From the NCBI GenBank assembly GCA_947642745.1, contig CANRTU010000032.1, forward strand, positions 1 through 53,423: DNA of 53,423 bases, read 5' to 3'. The translations under genes and the position numbers were made by a program. A model generated the notes under the pieces. The model was not told the origin of the DNA and searched no databases. It saw only the letters and a list, made by a program, of their open reading frames with translations. This DNA is from an uncultured Eubacterium sp. (lineage in GTDB: Bacteria; Bacillota; Clostridia; Lachnospirales; Lachnospiraceae). This document shows, piece after piece, positions 28,248-37,171 of the stretch (position 1 is its first letter; each line of letters opens with the position of its first letter).

Positions 28248-28321
28248 CATGGTTATCTTCCGGCTGCCATGATTAAAAGAAAGATAACCATGTATGATCC
28301 GGTATTATTTGCTGTAGTACC
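28248..28321 (+). repeat. Repeat C copy 2, with a perfect 12-bp hairpin
   Basis: CATGGTTATCTT (28248-28259) and AAGATAACCATG (28281-28292) form a perfect stem, followed by TATGATCCGG and ATTTGCTGTAGTACC. It matches 3176-3249 and ends 29 bases before the regulator start codon. Confidence 0.55.
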
Positions 28322-28349
28322 GGGAGTTTATGGAATTGTGGAGGAAATT

Positions 28350-29042
28350 ATGTATAATATACTTGTGTGTGATGATGAAAAGGATATCGTATCTGCGCTG
28401 CGTATTTATCTTATGAGCGAAGGTTATACCGTGTATGAGGCATATGACGGGGCTGAAGCGGTGGAGATCATGCGCAGGGAAGAAATTCATCTCGTACTGA
28501 TGGACATTATGATGCCCGGAATGGACGGTATACAGGCAATGATAAAGATCCGGGAACAAAGCAATGTGCCGGTGATCCTGCTGACCGCAAAAGGCGAGGA
28601 TACAGATAAAGTGCTGGGGCTTACGGTGGGTGCGGACGATTATGTGACAAAACCTTTTAATCCGGTAGAGCTGCAGGCCAGGGTAAAGTCCCAGCTGCGG
28701 CGTTATATGCTGCTGGGCGGCGGCAGGCAGGAAAGTGATAAGCTCTGTATCGGCGGCATTGAACTGGATGACAGGTCCAAGGAAGTCACGCTGGACGGCG
28801 AACCGGTAGCGCTCACCCGTACAGAATACGATATTTTAAAGCTTTTGATGGATCATCCGGGCCAGGTATTTTCGCCAAATGAAATATACCGGGAAGTATG
28901 GAAAGATATTTCTTTTGGAACAGAAAATACAGTTGCTGTACATATCCGCCACCTTCGTGAAAAAATAGAATACGATCCGGCACAGCCCCATTATTTAAAA
29001 GTTGTATGGGGACGGGGATATAAAATGGAAGGAGAGCGCTGA
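28350..29042 (+). CDS. OmpR/VanR-like response regulator
   Basis: A 230-residue protein: receiver domain (VCDDEKDI, phospho-acceptor D52 in LVLMDIMMPG, TAKGEDTDKVLGLTVGADDYVTKPF) and an OmpR-type winged helix (LTRTEYDILKLLMDHPGQVFS...VAVHIRHLREKIE, VVWGRGYKME). The ATG at 28350 follows GGAGG; the upstream in-frame ATG at 28203 would run through repeat C. It forms a pair with the large kinase two bases downstream. Confidence 0.92.
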   Translation: MYNILVCDDEKDIVSALRIYLMSEGYTVYEAYDGAEAVEIMRREEIHLVLMDIMMPGMDGIQAMIKIREQSNVPVILLTAKGEDTDKVLGLTVGADDYVTKPFNPVELQARVKSQLRRYMLLGGGRQESDKLCIGGIELDDRSKEVTLDGEPVALTRTEYDILKLLMDHPGQVFSPNEIYREVWKDISFGTENTVAVHIRHLREKIEYDPAQPHYLKVVWGRGYKMEGER

Positions 29043-29044
29043 TC

Positions 29045-32000
29045 ATGAATAAATTTAAATCAAGTCTTCTGGTGAAAACGATTGCGGTGATATTGTTTGT
29101 ATGCGCCGCCGCAGCGTTTGCGGCCAGTGCGGTGGGTGTGATGTTACTGGACAGGGCAGGCGTCTATCATACAGGCAGGGAGGATATGTTAAAAGAAGCT
29201 TATAAAAATGCATGCGAAAACTATTCGGTAGTGGCCCTGTCGGATTATAAAGGGGATTTTAACAAAGAGCTGCTGGAGGAAACAAATTTCCAGTACGGGA
29301 TTATAAAAACAGAGGATATCAGCAACATGGATCTTACCAGAGAGGAAAACTATCTGGAATATTATTTTGACCAGGCGCCGGAGCCGGATGAGCTATATGT
29401 ATACAGTAAGGATATTTATAAAGATGGCAGCCAGATGTTTGAATATGGTACAAATATCTTTGAACGTTATGCGATTCATAACACAAATACCGGATTTCGG
29501 GAGAAAGGATATCCGGTTTCTGAGTATTATTATAACATGGATAATAACAAAGTCTATGCACGGTCCGGCAAAATGATTTACGAGGTATTTGTGGATTATG
29601 TGAGCACAGTCGATAACATGATCCATATGCTGAACAAGGATTGTATACAGTATAATGGCACGTATCAGTGGACGGAAGACTGCCAGGATATCCATACGAA
29701 TGAAGGTGCGGTCGTGTCCATGGACCAGATCAGTATCGTGGCAAATAACGGGCTGTCCCGGTACAGCACTTTTCAGTCAGATAATTATTATGTAGACAAC
29801 GACACGATATTTGTATCAGAAAAGTACGAACCGGAAACCGAGAGATATTATGTAGTATCCTGTGCCAGAAAGCAGCTGCGGGGACCGGAATCTTTCCAGA
29901 AAGGCGACCTGTTTACGCAGATGTATGTGCTGATCCGGTTCATGTATACGGTGCGTGGGACAGTAATCGGGATTCTGCTGGTGTCCCTGCTGGTGCTGGC
30001 AGGTTCCTTTGCATTTCTGATGGCCGCAGCCGGACATCACAGGCAGTATAAAGAAATCCAGCCGGTATTTCTGGATCGTGTGCCGACGGATCTGTACCTG
30101 GCCGTCGTATGTCTGGTACAGATGGGACTGGCATGGTTTTTTATGGTGCGTATGGACAGGATAACAAGTGGGAGTAACTGGTATGAGATCGTGGAACGTG
30201 CGCCTTTCTGGCTGCTGATTGCCGGAACAGGCCTGATATCGCTTCTGACGGGGCTTGCCTGGTGTATGAGCTTTGCGGTCAGTGTAAAACAGGGAAAATG
30301 GTGGCGCAAAACGGCGGTGTACCTTACCGGCAGGTTTGGTCTGCTGTCAGTCCGCAGATGCTTACGGTTTTGTATGCGTACCGCAGGCAGCATGGTAAGA
30401 AGCGTATCTTTCCTGTGGAAGGCATACCTGGCGCTTGGTATCATTGCGGTACTGGAATACCTGGCGATTGTGTTATTCAGGTATGATACCGGGGCGCAAA
30501 GTATCTTCTGGTTAATTGAAAAAGCGGTGCTTTACCCACTGATCCTGCATCTGCTCTGGCAGATGAACACACTGATGAAAGGAGCCTGGCGTATTGCGGG
30601 CGGGGAACTGGATTACCGGATAGATACAGACCGGATGTTCTGGGAACTGAAAAAACATGGCAGGTGTCTGAATGATATAGGAACCGGGATGAATGCGGCG
30701 GTAAATGAACGGTTAAAGAGCGAGCGGTTTAAAACAGAACTGATTACGAACGTATCCCATGATATTAAAACACCGCTGACGTCTATCATTAATTATGTGG
30801 ATCTTTTGCAAAAAGAGGAGACAGATAATCCGGCGACGGTGGAATACCTGGACGTATTAAGCAGACAGTCAGCAAGACTCAAAAAATTAATTGAAGATTT
30901 AATGGAAGCCTCTAAAGCTTCCACAGGCAGCCTGAGTCTGGTTATGGAAAGGTGCGACGCTGCGGTCATGCTTGTGCAGACGGTGGGAGAGTTCGAGGAA
31001 AAGCTGATGGAAGACCAGATAGAGCTGCACATTAAAAAGCCGGAGGAAAGCATTTATATAGAAGCGGACAGCAGACATCTGTGGCGTGTATTTGACAATC
31101 TGATGAACAATATCTGCAAATACGCCCAGCCGGGCACCAGGGCATATGTAAATCTGGAACGGAATCCCGCACAGGCAGTCATTACGTTCCGGAATATTTC
31201 CAGATACCAGTTAAACATCAGCAGTGAGGAACTGATGGAACGTTTTGTCCGGGGAGACAGTTCCAGAAATACGGAAGGCAATGGTCTTGGAATTTCCATT
31301 GCAAGAAGTCTGACTGAACTGATGAGGGGAACTTTCGAACTGGTAGTGGACGGGGATCTGTTTAAAGTGATTCTGTCGTTTCCATTGTGCGCAGTATCCT
31401 GTCATGGGCAGGAAGATACAATATCCGGAACATATCAGGGCATTTTGGACCAGGAACTCTCCGCTGGCGGAATGACAAATGAACAGACTGACCGGCCGGA
31501 CAGGGCTTTCATGCAGCCGCAGACTGCCGGCGCACATACAGGAAACAGGTGGGAGTATGCGAAACCCGGGAGTATCTCCGGTCAGGGGGCATCCATGATA
31601 CCGGAAAGCGGATATAAAAAAGAAAACCGGTCGCTGTACCGGGCGCAAATGGCAGCCGGATTATCCGGCGCCGGCACATGGATCAAAGGCACCGGGCAAA
31701 AAGCAGCAGCGAAAACCGGGCGTATGTTCCGTCAGATTGGCAGGTTTGCGAAAAATGTGAAACTGGCGGCAGAGCAGACAAAAGCGGAAGCAAAATCAGA
31801 ACAGGAAGAAAAGGACTGGAATTCACAGGAGCCGTGTCAGGTGTCAGAAGTGGAAGCGGAAGAGAGCCGGAATCCACAGGGGCCGATAAATGTGTATGAA
31901 CAGGGGCCATACCACATGTCAGAAACGGAGCTGGAAGAAAATGAGTGGAAACGTCAGGAGCCGTTCCAGGTATCAGAAGCGGAAGAGAGGCGGAATCTAC

Positions 32001-32101
32001 AGGAGCCGTTAAATGTGTATGAACAGGAGCCGGTCCACATGTCAGAAACGGAACCGGAAGAGAGACAGAATCAGGAAGCTGATCCTGTCTGGCAGGACTG
32101 A
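29045..32101 (+). CDS. Very large sensor histidine kinase with a repetitive C-terminal tail
   Basis: A 1018-residue kinase. After one N-terminal membrane helix comes an extracytoplasmic domain of about 270 residues rich in Tyr and Asp, then about five membrane helices (300-520), HisKA with H572 (NVSHDIKTPLTS), an N-box (DNLMNNICKYA) and a G-box (GNGLGIS, about 745). The kinase core ends near 775, where most relatives stop. About 240 more residues follow: a linker, a basic helix-like segment (about 860-925), and two 40-43-residue repeats (928-970, 971-1010) sharing QVSE, NVYEQ.P and HMSETE. The partner is the regulator just upstream. Confidence 0.9.
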   Translation: MNKFKSSLLVKTIAVILFVCAAAAFAASAVGVMLLDRAGVYHTGREDMLKEAYKNACENYSVVALSDYKGDFNKELLEETNFQYGIIKTEDISNMDLTREENYLEYYFDQAPEPDELYVYSKDIYKDGSQMFEYGTNIFERYAIHNTNTGFREKGYPVSEYYYNMDNNKVYARSGKMIYEVFVDYVSTVDNMIHMLNKDCIQYNGTYQWTEDCQDIHTNEGAVVSMDQISIVANNGLSRYSTFQSDNYYVDNDTIFVSEKYEPETERYYVVSCARKQLRGPESFQKGDLFTQMYVLIRFMYTVRGTVIGILLVSLLVLAGSFAFLMAAAGHHRQYKEIQPVFLDRVPTDLYLAVVCLVQMGLAWFFMVRMDRITSGSNWYEIVERAPFWLLIAGTGLISLLTGLAWCMSFAVSVKQGKWWRKTAVYLTGRFGLLSVRRCLRFCMRTAGSMVRSVSFLWKAYLALGIIAVLEYLAIVLFRYDTGAQSIFWLIEKAVLYPLILHLLWQMNTLMKGAWRIAGGELDYRIDTDRMFWELKKHGRCLNDIGTGMNAAVNERLKSERFKTELITNVSHDIKTPLTSIINYVDLLQKEETDNPATVEYLDVLSRQSARLKKLIEDLMEASKASTGSLSLVMERCDAAVMLVQTVGEFEEKLMEDQIELHIKKPEESIYIEADSRHLWRVFDNLMNNICKYAQPGTRAYVNLERNPAQAVITFRNISRYQLNISSEELMERFVRGDSSRNTEGNGLGISIARSLTELMRGTFELVVDGDLFKVILSFPLCAVSCHGQEDTISGTYQGILDQELSAGGMTNEQTDRPDRAFMQPQTAGAHTGNRWEYAKPGSISGQGASMIPESGYKKENRSLYRAQMAAGLSGAGTWIKGTGQKAAAKTGRMFRQIGRFAKNVKLAAEQTKAEAKSEQEEKDWNSQEPCQVSEVEAEESRNPQGPINVYEQGPYHMSETELEENEWKRQEPFQVSEAEERRNLQEPLNVYEQEPVHMSETEPEERQNQEADPVWQD

Positions 32102-32134
32102 AAGTTTCTTAAAAAAAGAAGCATTGAATATATA

Positions 32135-32332
32135 CCAGAGCCTGCCCTTATAAATTATTCCTGGCATCTGCATTCACTATTTTGCGTGATATTTGCGCCA
32201 GATTCAGGTTACATAGTCCGCATACCCGGGGGGCACGATGCTGCGTGTTCCCCGGGTATGCGGACTTCATCTGGCGCAAATATCTCATAACATGCCCTTC
32301 TCTCGCAGAAAGCATTTTTAGGACACGCTCTG
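32135..32332 (+). repeat. Repeat A copy 6, with a 97-base near-perfect hairpin
   Basis: The left end (CAGAGCCTGCCCTTATAAAT) is decayed, the right end (AGAAAGCATTTTTAGGACACG) good. Inside, GATATTTGCGCCAGAT (32188-32203) pairs with 32269-32284, and a 17-base arm AGTCCGCATACCCGGGG (32215-32231) pairs with 32250-32266, both perfectly. This is the best-preserved core hairpin of the family. Confidence 0.85.
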
Positions 32333-32340
32333 AAATACAT

Positions 32341-32371
32341 GCGGGAAATCTGAAAAGGTTTCCTGCTTTTT
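32341..32371 (+). terminator. Intrinsic terminator
   Basis: GCGGGA...TCCTGC with a 14-base loop, then five T. The sequence GGAAATCTGAAAAGG is shared with the terminator at 42327-42357. Confidence 0.6.
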
Positions 32372-32415
32372 CCATGCCAGTAAGCAGGGCGGTTTTATTA
32401 ATAGTAAAAAAGTAC

Positions 32416-32446
32416 TTGACTGTACAGCTACTGTATGGCTTATGAT
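32416..32446 (+). promoter_or_regulatory. Possible promoter of the CmpB-type permease
   Basis: TTGACT (32416-32421) and TATGAT (32441-32446) are 19 bases apart, longer than ideal. ACTGTA occurs twice in the spacer region and could be a repressor site compensating for the poor spacing. Confidence 0.35.
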
Positions 32447-32528
32447 ATTGTCAGAATAGAAAAATACAGAAACAAAAGAAAGTATTATCTGATTGCGGAT
32501 ATGCTCTGGCAGACAGAAAGGAAGCAGA

Positions 32529-33863
32529 ATGAGATATACATTTTACGAAACCGCCATACTGTTTTTTGCCTGGTCGTTTCTGGCATGGCTGGCGGAAACA
32601 GCAGTGGCTACGATAAAGGAAAAAGATTTTAGAAACCGTGGATTCGCATCCGGGCCTTTTTGTTTTATTTATGGCTTTACCGGCGTGCTTTTCCTGATTT
32701 TCCTACAGGAATTAAAAGAAGATATTGTTTTTTTGTTTTTGGGAAGCGTGGCAGTGGCTACGGCAGTGGAATGGTTTACCGGAAAACTGCTGGAACGGAT
32801 GGACCGGCAGAAGTGGTGGGATTATTCCGGTAAGAAATGGAATTTTGACGGGTACATCTGTCTGCAGTATTCCCTGCTGTGGGGGCTTTTGGGAGTACTG
32901 TCTGTCCGGTACGGAAACGGATGGATCATAAATCTGTATCACGCACTGCCGCAGTTTGCCAGAGTGAGCGTTGTATGGATACTGCTGGCTGTGGGATTAC
33001 TGGATCTCTCCGGTTCCCTGATGTTCATTTGCCATCTGGAAGAAAAGCTGAAAAGACTATTGAAATGGAACCGCAGACTACAGCAATGGACACTGGGGTT
33101 TGCTGTAAAAGTATCCGGACATATTGAAGGCAGGATCAGAAGTTCCTATCCGGCCACTGTACAGAATGAGATCACGGAACGTGACACAGACAGTGAGACA
33201 TGCAGTCTGGCACAGTTGTTCTGGCTGTTTGTTACAGGGGCTTTTCTTGGAGATGTGATAGAAACGGTTTTCTGCAGGATCACTGCCGGTGTGTGGATGA
33301 GCCGCAGCAGCCTGGTATGGGGGCCATTCAGCATTGTCTGGGGACTCGCCATTGCGCTTGTTACGGCGCTGCTTTATAAAGACAGGGACAAGCAGGATCA
33401 TCATATGTTCTGGGTTGGTACATTTCTGGGCGGCGCTTATGAATATATGTGCAGCGTATTTACAGAACTGGTTTTTGGAAAAGTGTTCTGGGATTACAGC
33501 GCCATGCCCTTTAACCTGGGAGGAAGGATTAATCTGCTGTACTGCTTTTTCTGGGGAATTGCCGCTGTGGTGTGGATGAAAGGGCTGTATCCGAAAGTGG
33601 CGCAGCTTACGGATAACATAAGAAAAAAGACAGGAGGATGGCTGACTGCGGGACTGGCAGTATTTATGGCGCTGGATATGGCAGTGTCCGTAATGGCTCT
33701 GGTACGTCAGGAAACCAGGGCGCAGGGACATCCGGCCGTGTATCAGTGGGAGCAGGTTATGGACCAGCGATTTGGGGACGCACGGATGGAACGGATTTAT
33801 CCAAATGCGATCCGCCAGCAGGATACAGGTCCGGATACAGACGCTGATATGGAAACAGAATGA
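32529..33863 (+). CDS. CmpB-family putative ABC transporter permease, two-domain
   Basis: A 444-residue membrane protein of the ABC_trans_CmpB type. The conserved unit occurs twice: first FFAWSFLAWLAETAVATI, GFASGPFCFIYGFTG and WDYSGKKWNFDGYICLQYSL; later LFWLFVTGAFLGDVIETVF, SSLVWGPFSIVWGLA and WDYSAMPFNLGGRINLLYC. Each unit spans about 150 residues with four or five helices, so it looks like an ancient internal duplication. A long linker joins them and a soluble tail follows. No ATPase gene is adjacent, and the role is unknown. AAAGGAAG precedes the ATG at 32529. Confidence 0.82.
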   Translation: MRYTFYETAILFFAWSFLAWLAETAVATIKEKDFRNRGFASGPFCFIYGFTGVLFLIFLQELKEDIVFLFLGSVAVATAVEWFTGKLLERMDRQKWWDYSGKKWNFDGYICLQYSLLWGLLGVLSVRYGNGWIINLYHALPQFARVSVVWILLAVGLLDLSGSLMFICHLEEKLKRLLKWNRRLQQWTLGFAVKVSGHIEGRIRSSYPATVQNEITERDTDSETCSLAQLFWLFVTGAFLGDVIETVFCRITAGVWMSRSSLVWGPFSIVWGLAIALVTALLYKDRDKQDHHMFWVGTFLGGAYEYMCSVFTELVFGKVFWDYSAMPFNLGGRINLLYCFFWGIAAVVWMKGLYPKVAQLTDNIRKKTGGWLTAGLAVFMALDMAVSVMALVRQETRAQGHPAVYQWEQVMDQRFGDARMERIYPNAIRQQDTGPDTDADMETE

Positions 33864-34402
33864 TCCTCTGGAGCAGGGCTGTGTGGGAAATTAGCGGAAA
33901 TAAACAGGATTAATATAATTTAAAATACATTTAACTTAAATATAAAATGAATTTAATATACATATAAATAAATTAAGAATAAATAATAAGAATCGCAGTG
34001 GGAGTGACGTTGACTTGGGATTTCCCGGACAGGATCTGTCCGCTGCCGTCTGCCGGACGATTTCCGGCCAGGCAGTAGCAGGCGCCGTCTTCCTTCCGGC
34101 AGATTCCAGGGTTACGGAAATCAAACCTGCTTTTACGGGTCCGGCCGGTTTCCGGTGGAGTTTAAAAGCGTACTGGCATCAGACGGCAACCGGTCCGGGA
34201 ACATAAATTGCGTTCAATGAGCACGGATTGCTTCTTAAAACCACTGTAAAAAGTGGAATCGCAGAATAATTCTAATCCTGATAAAATTATATTTTGTGAG
34301 AACTTCTGACTCCGGCATCATGGCGTTGCGTATGGTGGGACTGTCCGGATTCAGATACAGTATATTAATTGGAACGGGATGGTTAAGGAGAGGAGTCTTG
34401 TG
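33864..34402 (+). other. Intergenic region with an AT-rich block
   Basis: Bases 33906-33990 are almost entirely A and T, unlike the rest of the window. Then comes GC-rich sequence with an open frame of 63 codons at 34015-34206 that has no start signal and no recognisable product. A CCACT-GTAAAA-AGTGG hairpin lies at about 34240. I see no definite gene. Confidence 0.5.
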
Positions 34403-36222
34403 ATGGGAAAACTAAAAAGTGTATGCCGTCTGCTACGTGTGAACTGGCAGACGATGGCGGGATTTCAGATATTATATAAACTGTTGTCTTATATGTTGTT
34501 TACGCCCCTGTTCCGGGGGATATTTCAATGGATTATGAAGGCAACCGGTTATGAATATCTGACAATAGATAATATAGTACCGTTTTTATTAAACCCGGTT
34601 ACAATTATTATGCTTATGGTACTGCTTTTAATTATGACAGCGTATACGATGGTGGATATAGGAGCGGTGGTCTATCTGCTGGACCAGTCCTTTCAGGGAA
34701 TTAAAGTGAATCTGGCACAGATGTTTTGCTTTGCGGTGGTAAATGCCATGAAAGTATTTCGTGGAAAAATATCATACTGGCGTTTGTGGTATTGTTTCTC
34801 ATTCCTTTTTTAAATATCGGTGCGGCTTCCTGCTATGTGGGCAGCATATCTGTTCCGGAATTTATTCTGGATTATATGAAAAACAGTGCGCCGCTGATGA
34901 TATTGTCAGCAGTCGTACTGGTCATCCTGGGCAGGCTGCTGCTGCGCTGGCTGTATGCGTTTCATTATTTTACCCTGGAAGGATGCGACTATGCGCAGGC
35001 CAGAAAAAAGAGCGCACAGATGAGCCGGGGTAACAGGCGCAAAGACCTGATCGTACTTCTGGGGACACAGCTTTTGCTTTCTGTATTATTTATATGTGCT
35101 GTCCTGGCCGGAATATTTGTGGCTGTATTGCCAGGCAGGATATTTTCCGGAACCGGGCTTATCAGTATTATACCGGCGTCTGTAGTCTGGGTATTTCTGG
35201 CAGTAGCGTTTCATATCATGTGGGCGTTTGCCACGCCGGTGAGTTATGCCTGCATCAGTCTGATGTATTATGGGCACAAAAAAGAAAGACAGGAGGAAAT
35301 CGTGCATGTAAAGGCTCCGTGTCCGGTGCGCAGGAAAATGTCCCGTAACGTGATCCGTATAGCGGCGGGCGTGTTTCTGACAGTTTCCGTGGCATGCTGC
35401 AGTTATTATCTGTATGGAGTCTGTCATCATAAATTCAGCATACAGATCGAATATGTCCGTACGATGGAGGTGACAGCGCACCGGGGAGCGTCTGCCAGAT
35501 GTCCGGAAAATACAATGGCGGCGTTTAAAGAAGCGGCACGGCTGGGAGCGGACTGGATCGAACTGGACGTGCGCCAGTGCGGGGATGGACAGATCGTTGT
35601 GGTGCATGATGCGAACCTGAAACGTGTGGCAGGCGTTGACAAAAATATCCGGGAAATGGATTACGGGGAAATCAGCCGTCTGGACGCAGGCAGTTATTTT
35701 GCTCCGGAGTTTGCCGGGGAGCGGATACCGTCCCTGTCCGGGGTCATTGATTTTGCGAAAAAGAAGGGAATACAGTTGAATATAGAATTAAAACCATCCG
35801 GCCACGAACAAAATTTTGAACAGTGTGTGGTGGATCTTATCAGGGCAGAAAATTTTGAAGAAAACTGTGTGGTCACTTCCATTTCTTACGAAACGCTGGA
35901 ACGTGTGAAGGCTTATGACCAGGACATCCAGACCGTATATGTCATGAGTCTTGCCTATGGGGATATCACAAAACTTGCCGCAGCGGATCATTTCAGTATT
36001 GAAGCTTCCAGCATTTCCAGGGAAATGGTGGCGGATATTCATTATGCGGGGAAACGGGTATATGCCTGGACGCCCAACACGCAGGAAAGTATCAGCCGGA
36101 TGATAGAGCTGGGCGTGGACAATATTGTAACGGATGATGTGACACTGGCAAAAGAATGTATTTATATAAGCAGGACCAGCGATGTGGTGACAGAATATGT
36201 GAAATGGCTCCAGAGTATCTGA
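34403..36222 (+). pseudogene. Membrane glycerophosphodiester phosphodiesterase, frameshifted
   Basis: The N-terminal half is a membrane domain (six or so helices; LLRVNWQTMAGFQILYK start, ARKKSAQMSRGNRRK loop), typical of the GDPD-linked integral membrane region. The C-terminal half is a GDPD catalytic domain (VTAHRGASARCPENTMAAF, WIELDVRQCGDGQIVVVHD, NIELKPSG, VYAWTPNT, GVDNIVTDD) that would hydrolyse glycerophosphodiesters outside the membrane. The frame breaks at about 34755-34762: MKVFR in one frame, WKNIILAFVV in another, consistent with a one-base loss. AAGGAGAGGAG precedes the ATG. The catalytic part is otherwise intact, so a sequencing error is possible. Confidence 0.82.
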
Positions 36223-36247
36223 TTCTTTCAGGGACTTGGATTACAGC

Positions 36248-36277
36248 TTGACTTTTTCCAGACAGAGTGATTAAATA
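36248..36277 (+). promoter_or_regulatory. Possible promoter upstream of the BceRS-like pair
   Basis: TTGACT (36248-36253) lies 17-18 bases before TTAAATA. It is some 220 bases upstream of the regulator gene; the intervening sequence has no gene. Confidence 0.35.
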
Positions 36278-36499
36278 AAATGCGGCCCCATGTTCCGGAG
36301 CGTTTTTCAGTACGTTCCAAAGCCGTTTTGTGCGGCATATGATAATGACAATCGTAAAGATTTACGGAAATTGCGGTTATGGAATCGTATGTTACGTAAA
36401 AGCGGGAATTTGCATGTAAGCGGAGACCGGCATACCCGGTGAAAAACGGGCTGTGGTTTTCCTGAGGCTGTTAATTATTATGGAGGAGTCTGAACAGAC

Positions 36500-37171
36500 A
36501 TGTACCGGATTTATATTGTAGAAGATGATAAAACGATTGCCGGCAGCATAAAGCGGCATCTGGAGAGCTGGGACTATGAGGTGAAATGTGCGGCGGATTT
36601 TTCGAAGATTCTGGAAGAATTTGTGGAATTTTCCCCGCAGCTTGTACTGATGGATATTAAACTGCCATTTTATAACGGATACCACTGGTGCAGTGAGATC
36701 CGGCGGGTGTCCAGGGTACCGGTGATCTTTGTTTCTTCGGCGTCTGATAATATGAATATTGTTATGGCGGTAAATATGGGAGGAGATGATTTTATCCCCA
36801 AACCCTTTGATCCGGATATCCTGACAGTGAAAATTCAGGCAATGCTGCGAAGAACCTATGATTTTGCGGGGGAGTCCACCCTGCTGCAGCATAAAGGGGC
36901 TGTGCTCAGCCTTTCGGAGGGTACGCTGGTATTTCAGGAACAGAAAGTGTCCCTGACCAAAAATGAGCTGCGGATTCTGCAGGTATTGATGGAAAACAAG
37001 GAAAAGACCGTAAGCCGTGAAACGCTGATGACCAGACTGTGGGAAAGCGACAGCTATGTGGACGAAAATACCCTGTCTGTGAACGTGAACCGGCTTCGTA
37101 AAAAGCTGGAAGGAATCGGACTGAAACAGTTTATTCTCACAAAGAAAGGAATCGGTTACTGCATTGGATAG
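36500..37171 (+). CDS. BceR-like response regulator
   Basis: A 223-residue OmpR-type regulator: YIVEDDKTIAGSIKRHL, phospho-acceptor D52 in LVLMDIKLP, FIPKPFDPDIL, then a winged helix (LTKNELRILQVLMENKEKTVSRETLM, LSVNVNRLRKKLE, ILTKKGIGYCIG). The wording YNGYHWCSEIRR and the short length match regulators of bacitracin/lantibiotic-type systems (BceR, VraR-like of Firmicutes). GGAGGAGTC lies upstream. Its end overlaps the kinase gene by eight bases, so translation is coupled. Confidence 0.92.
   Translation: MYRIYIVEDDKTIAGSIKRHLESWDYEVKCAADFSKILEEFVEFSPQLVLMDIKLPFYNGYHWCSEIRRVSRVPVIFVSSASDNMNIVMAVNMGGDDFIPKPFDPDILTVKIQAMLRRTYDFAGESTLLQHKGAVLSLSEGTLVFQEQKVSLTKNELRILQVLMENKEKTVSRETLMTRLWESDSYVDENTLSVNVNRLRKKLEGIGLKQFILTKKGIGYCIG

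Noticed and set aside
34015..34206. 63-codon frame in the gap before the GDPD gene
   Set aside because: No start signal, no recognisable motif, and it appears by chance in GC-rich sequence.
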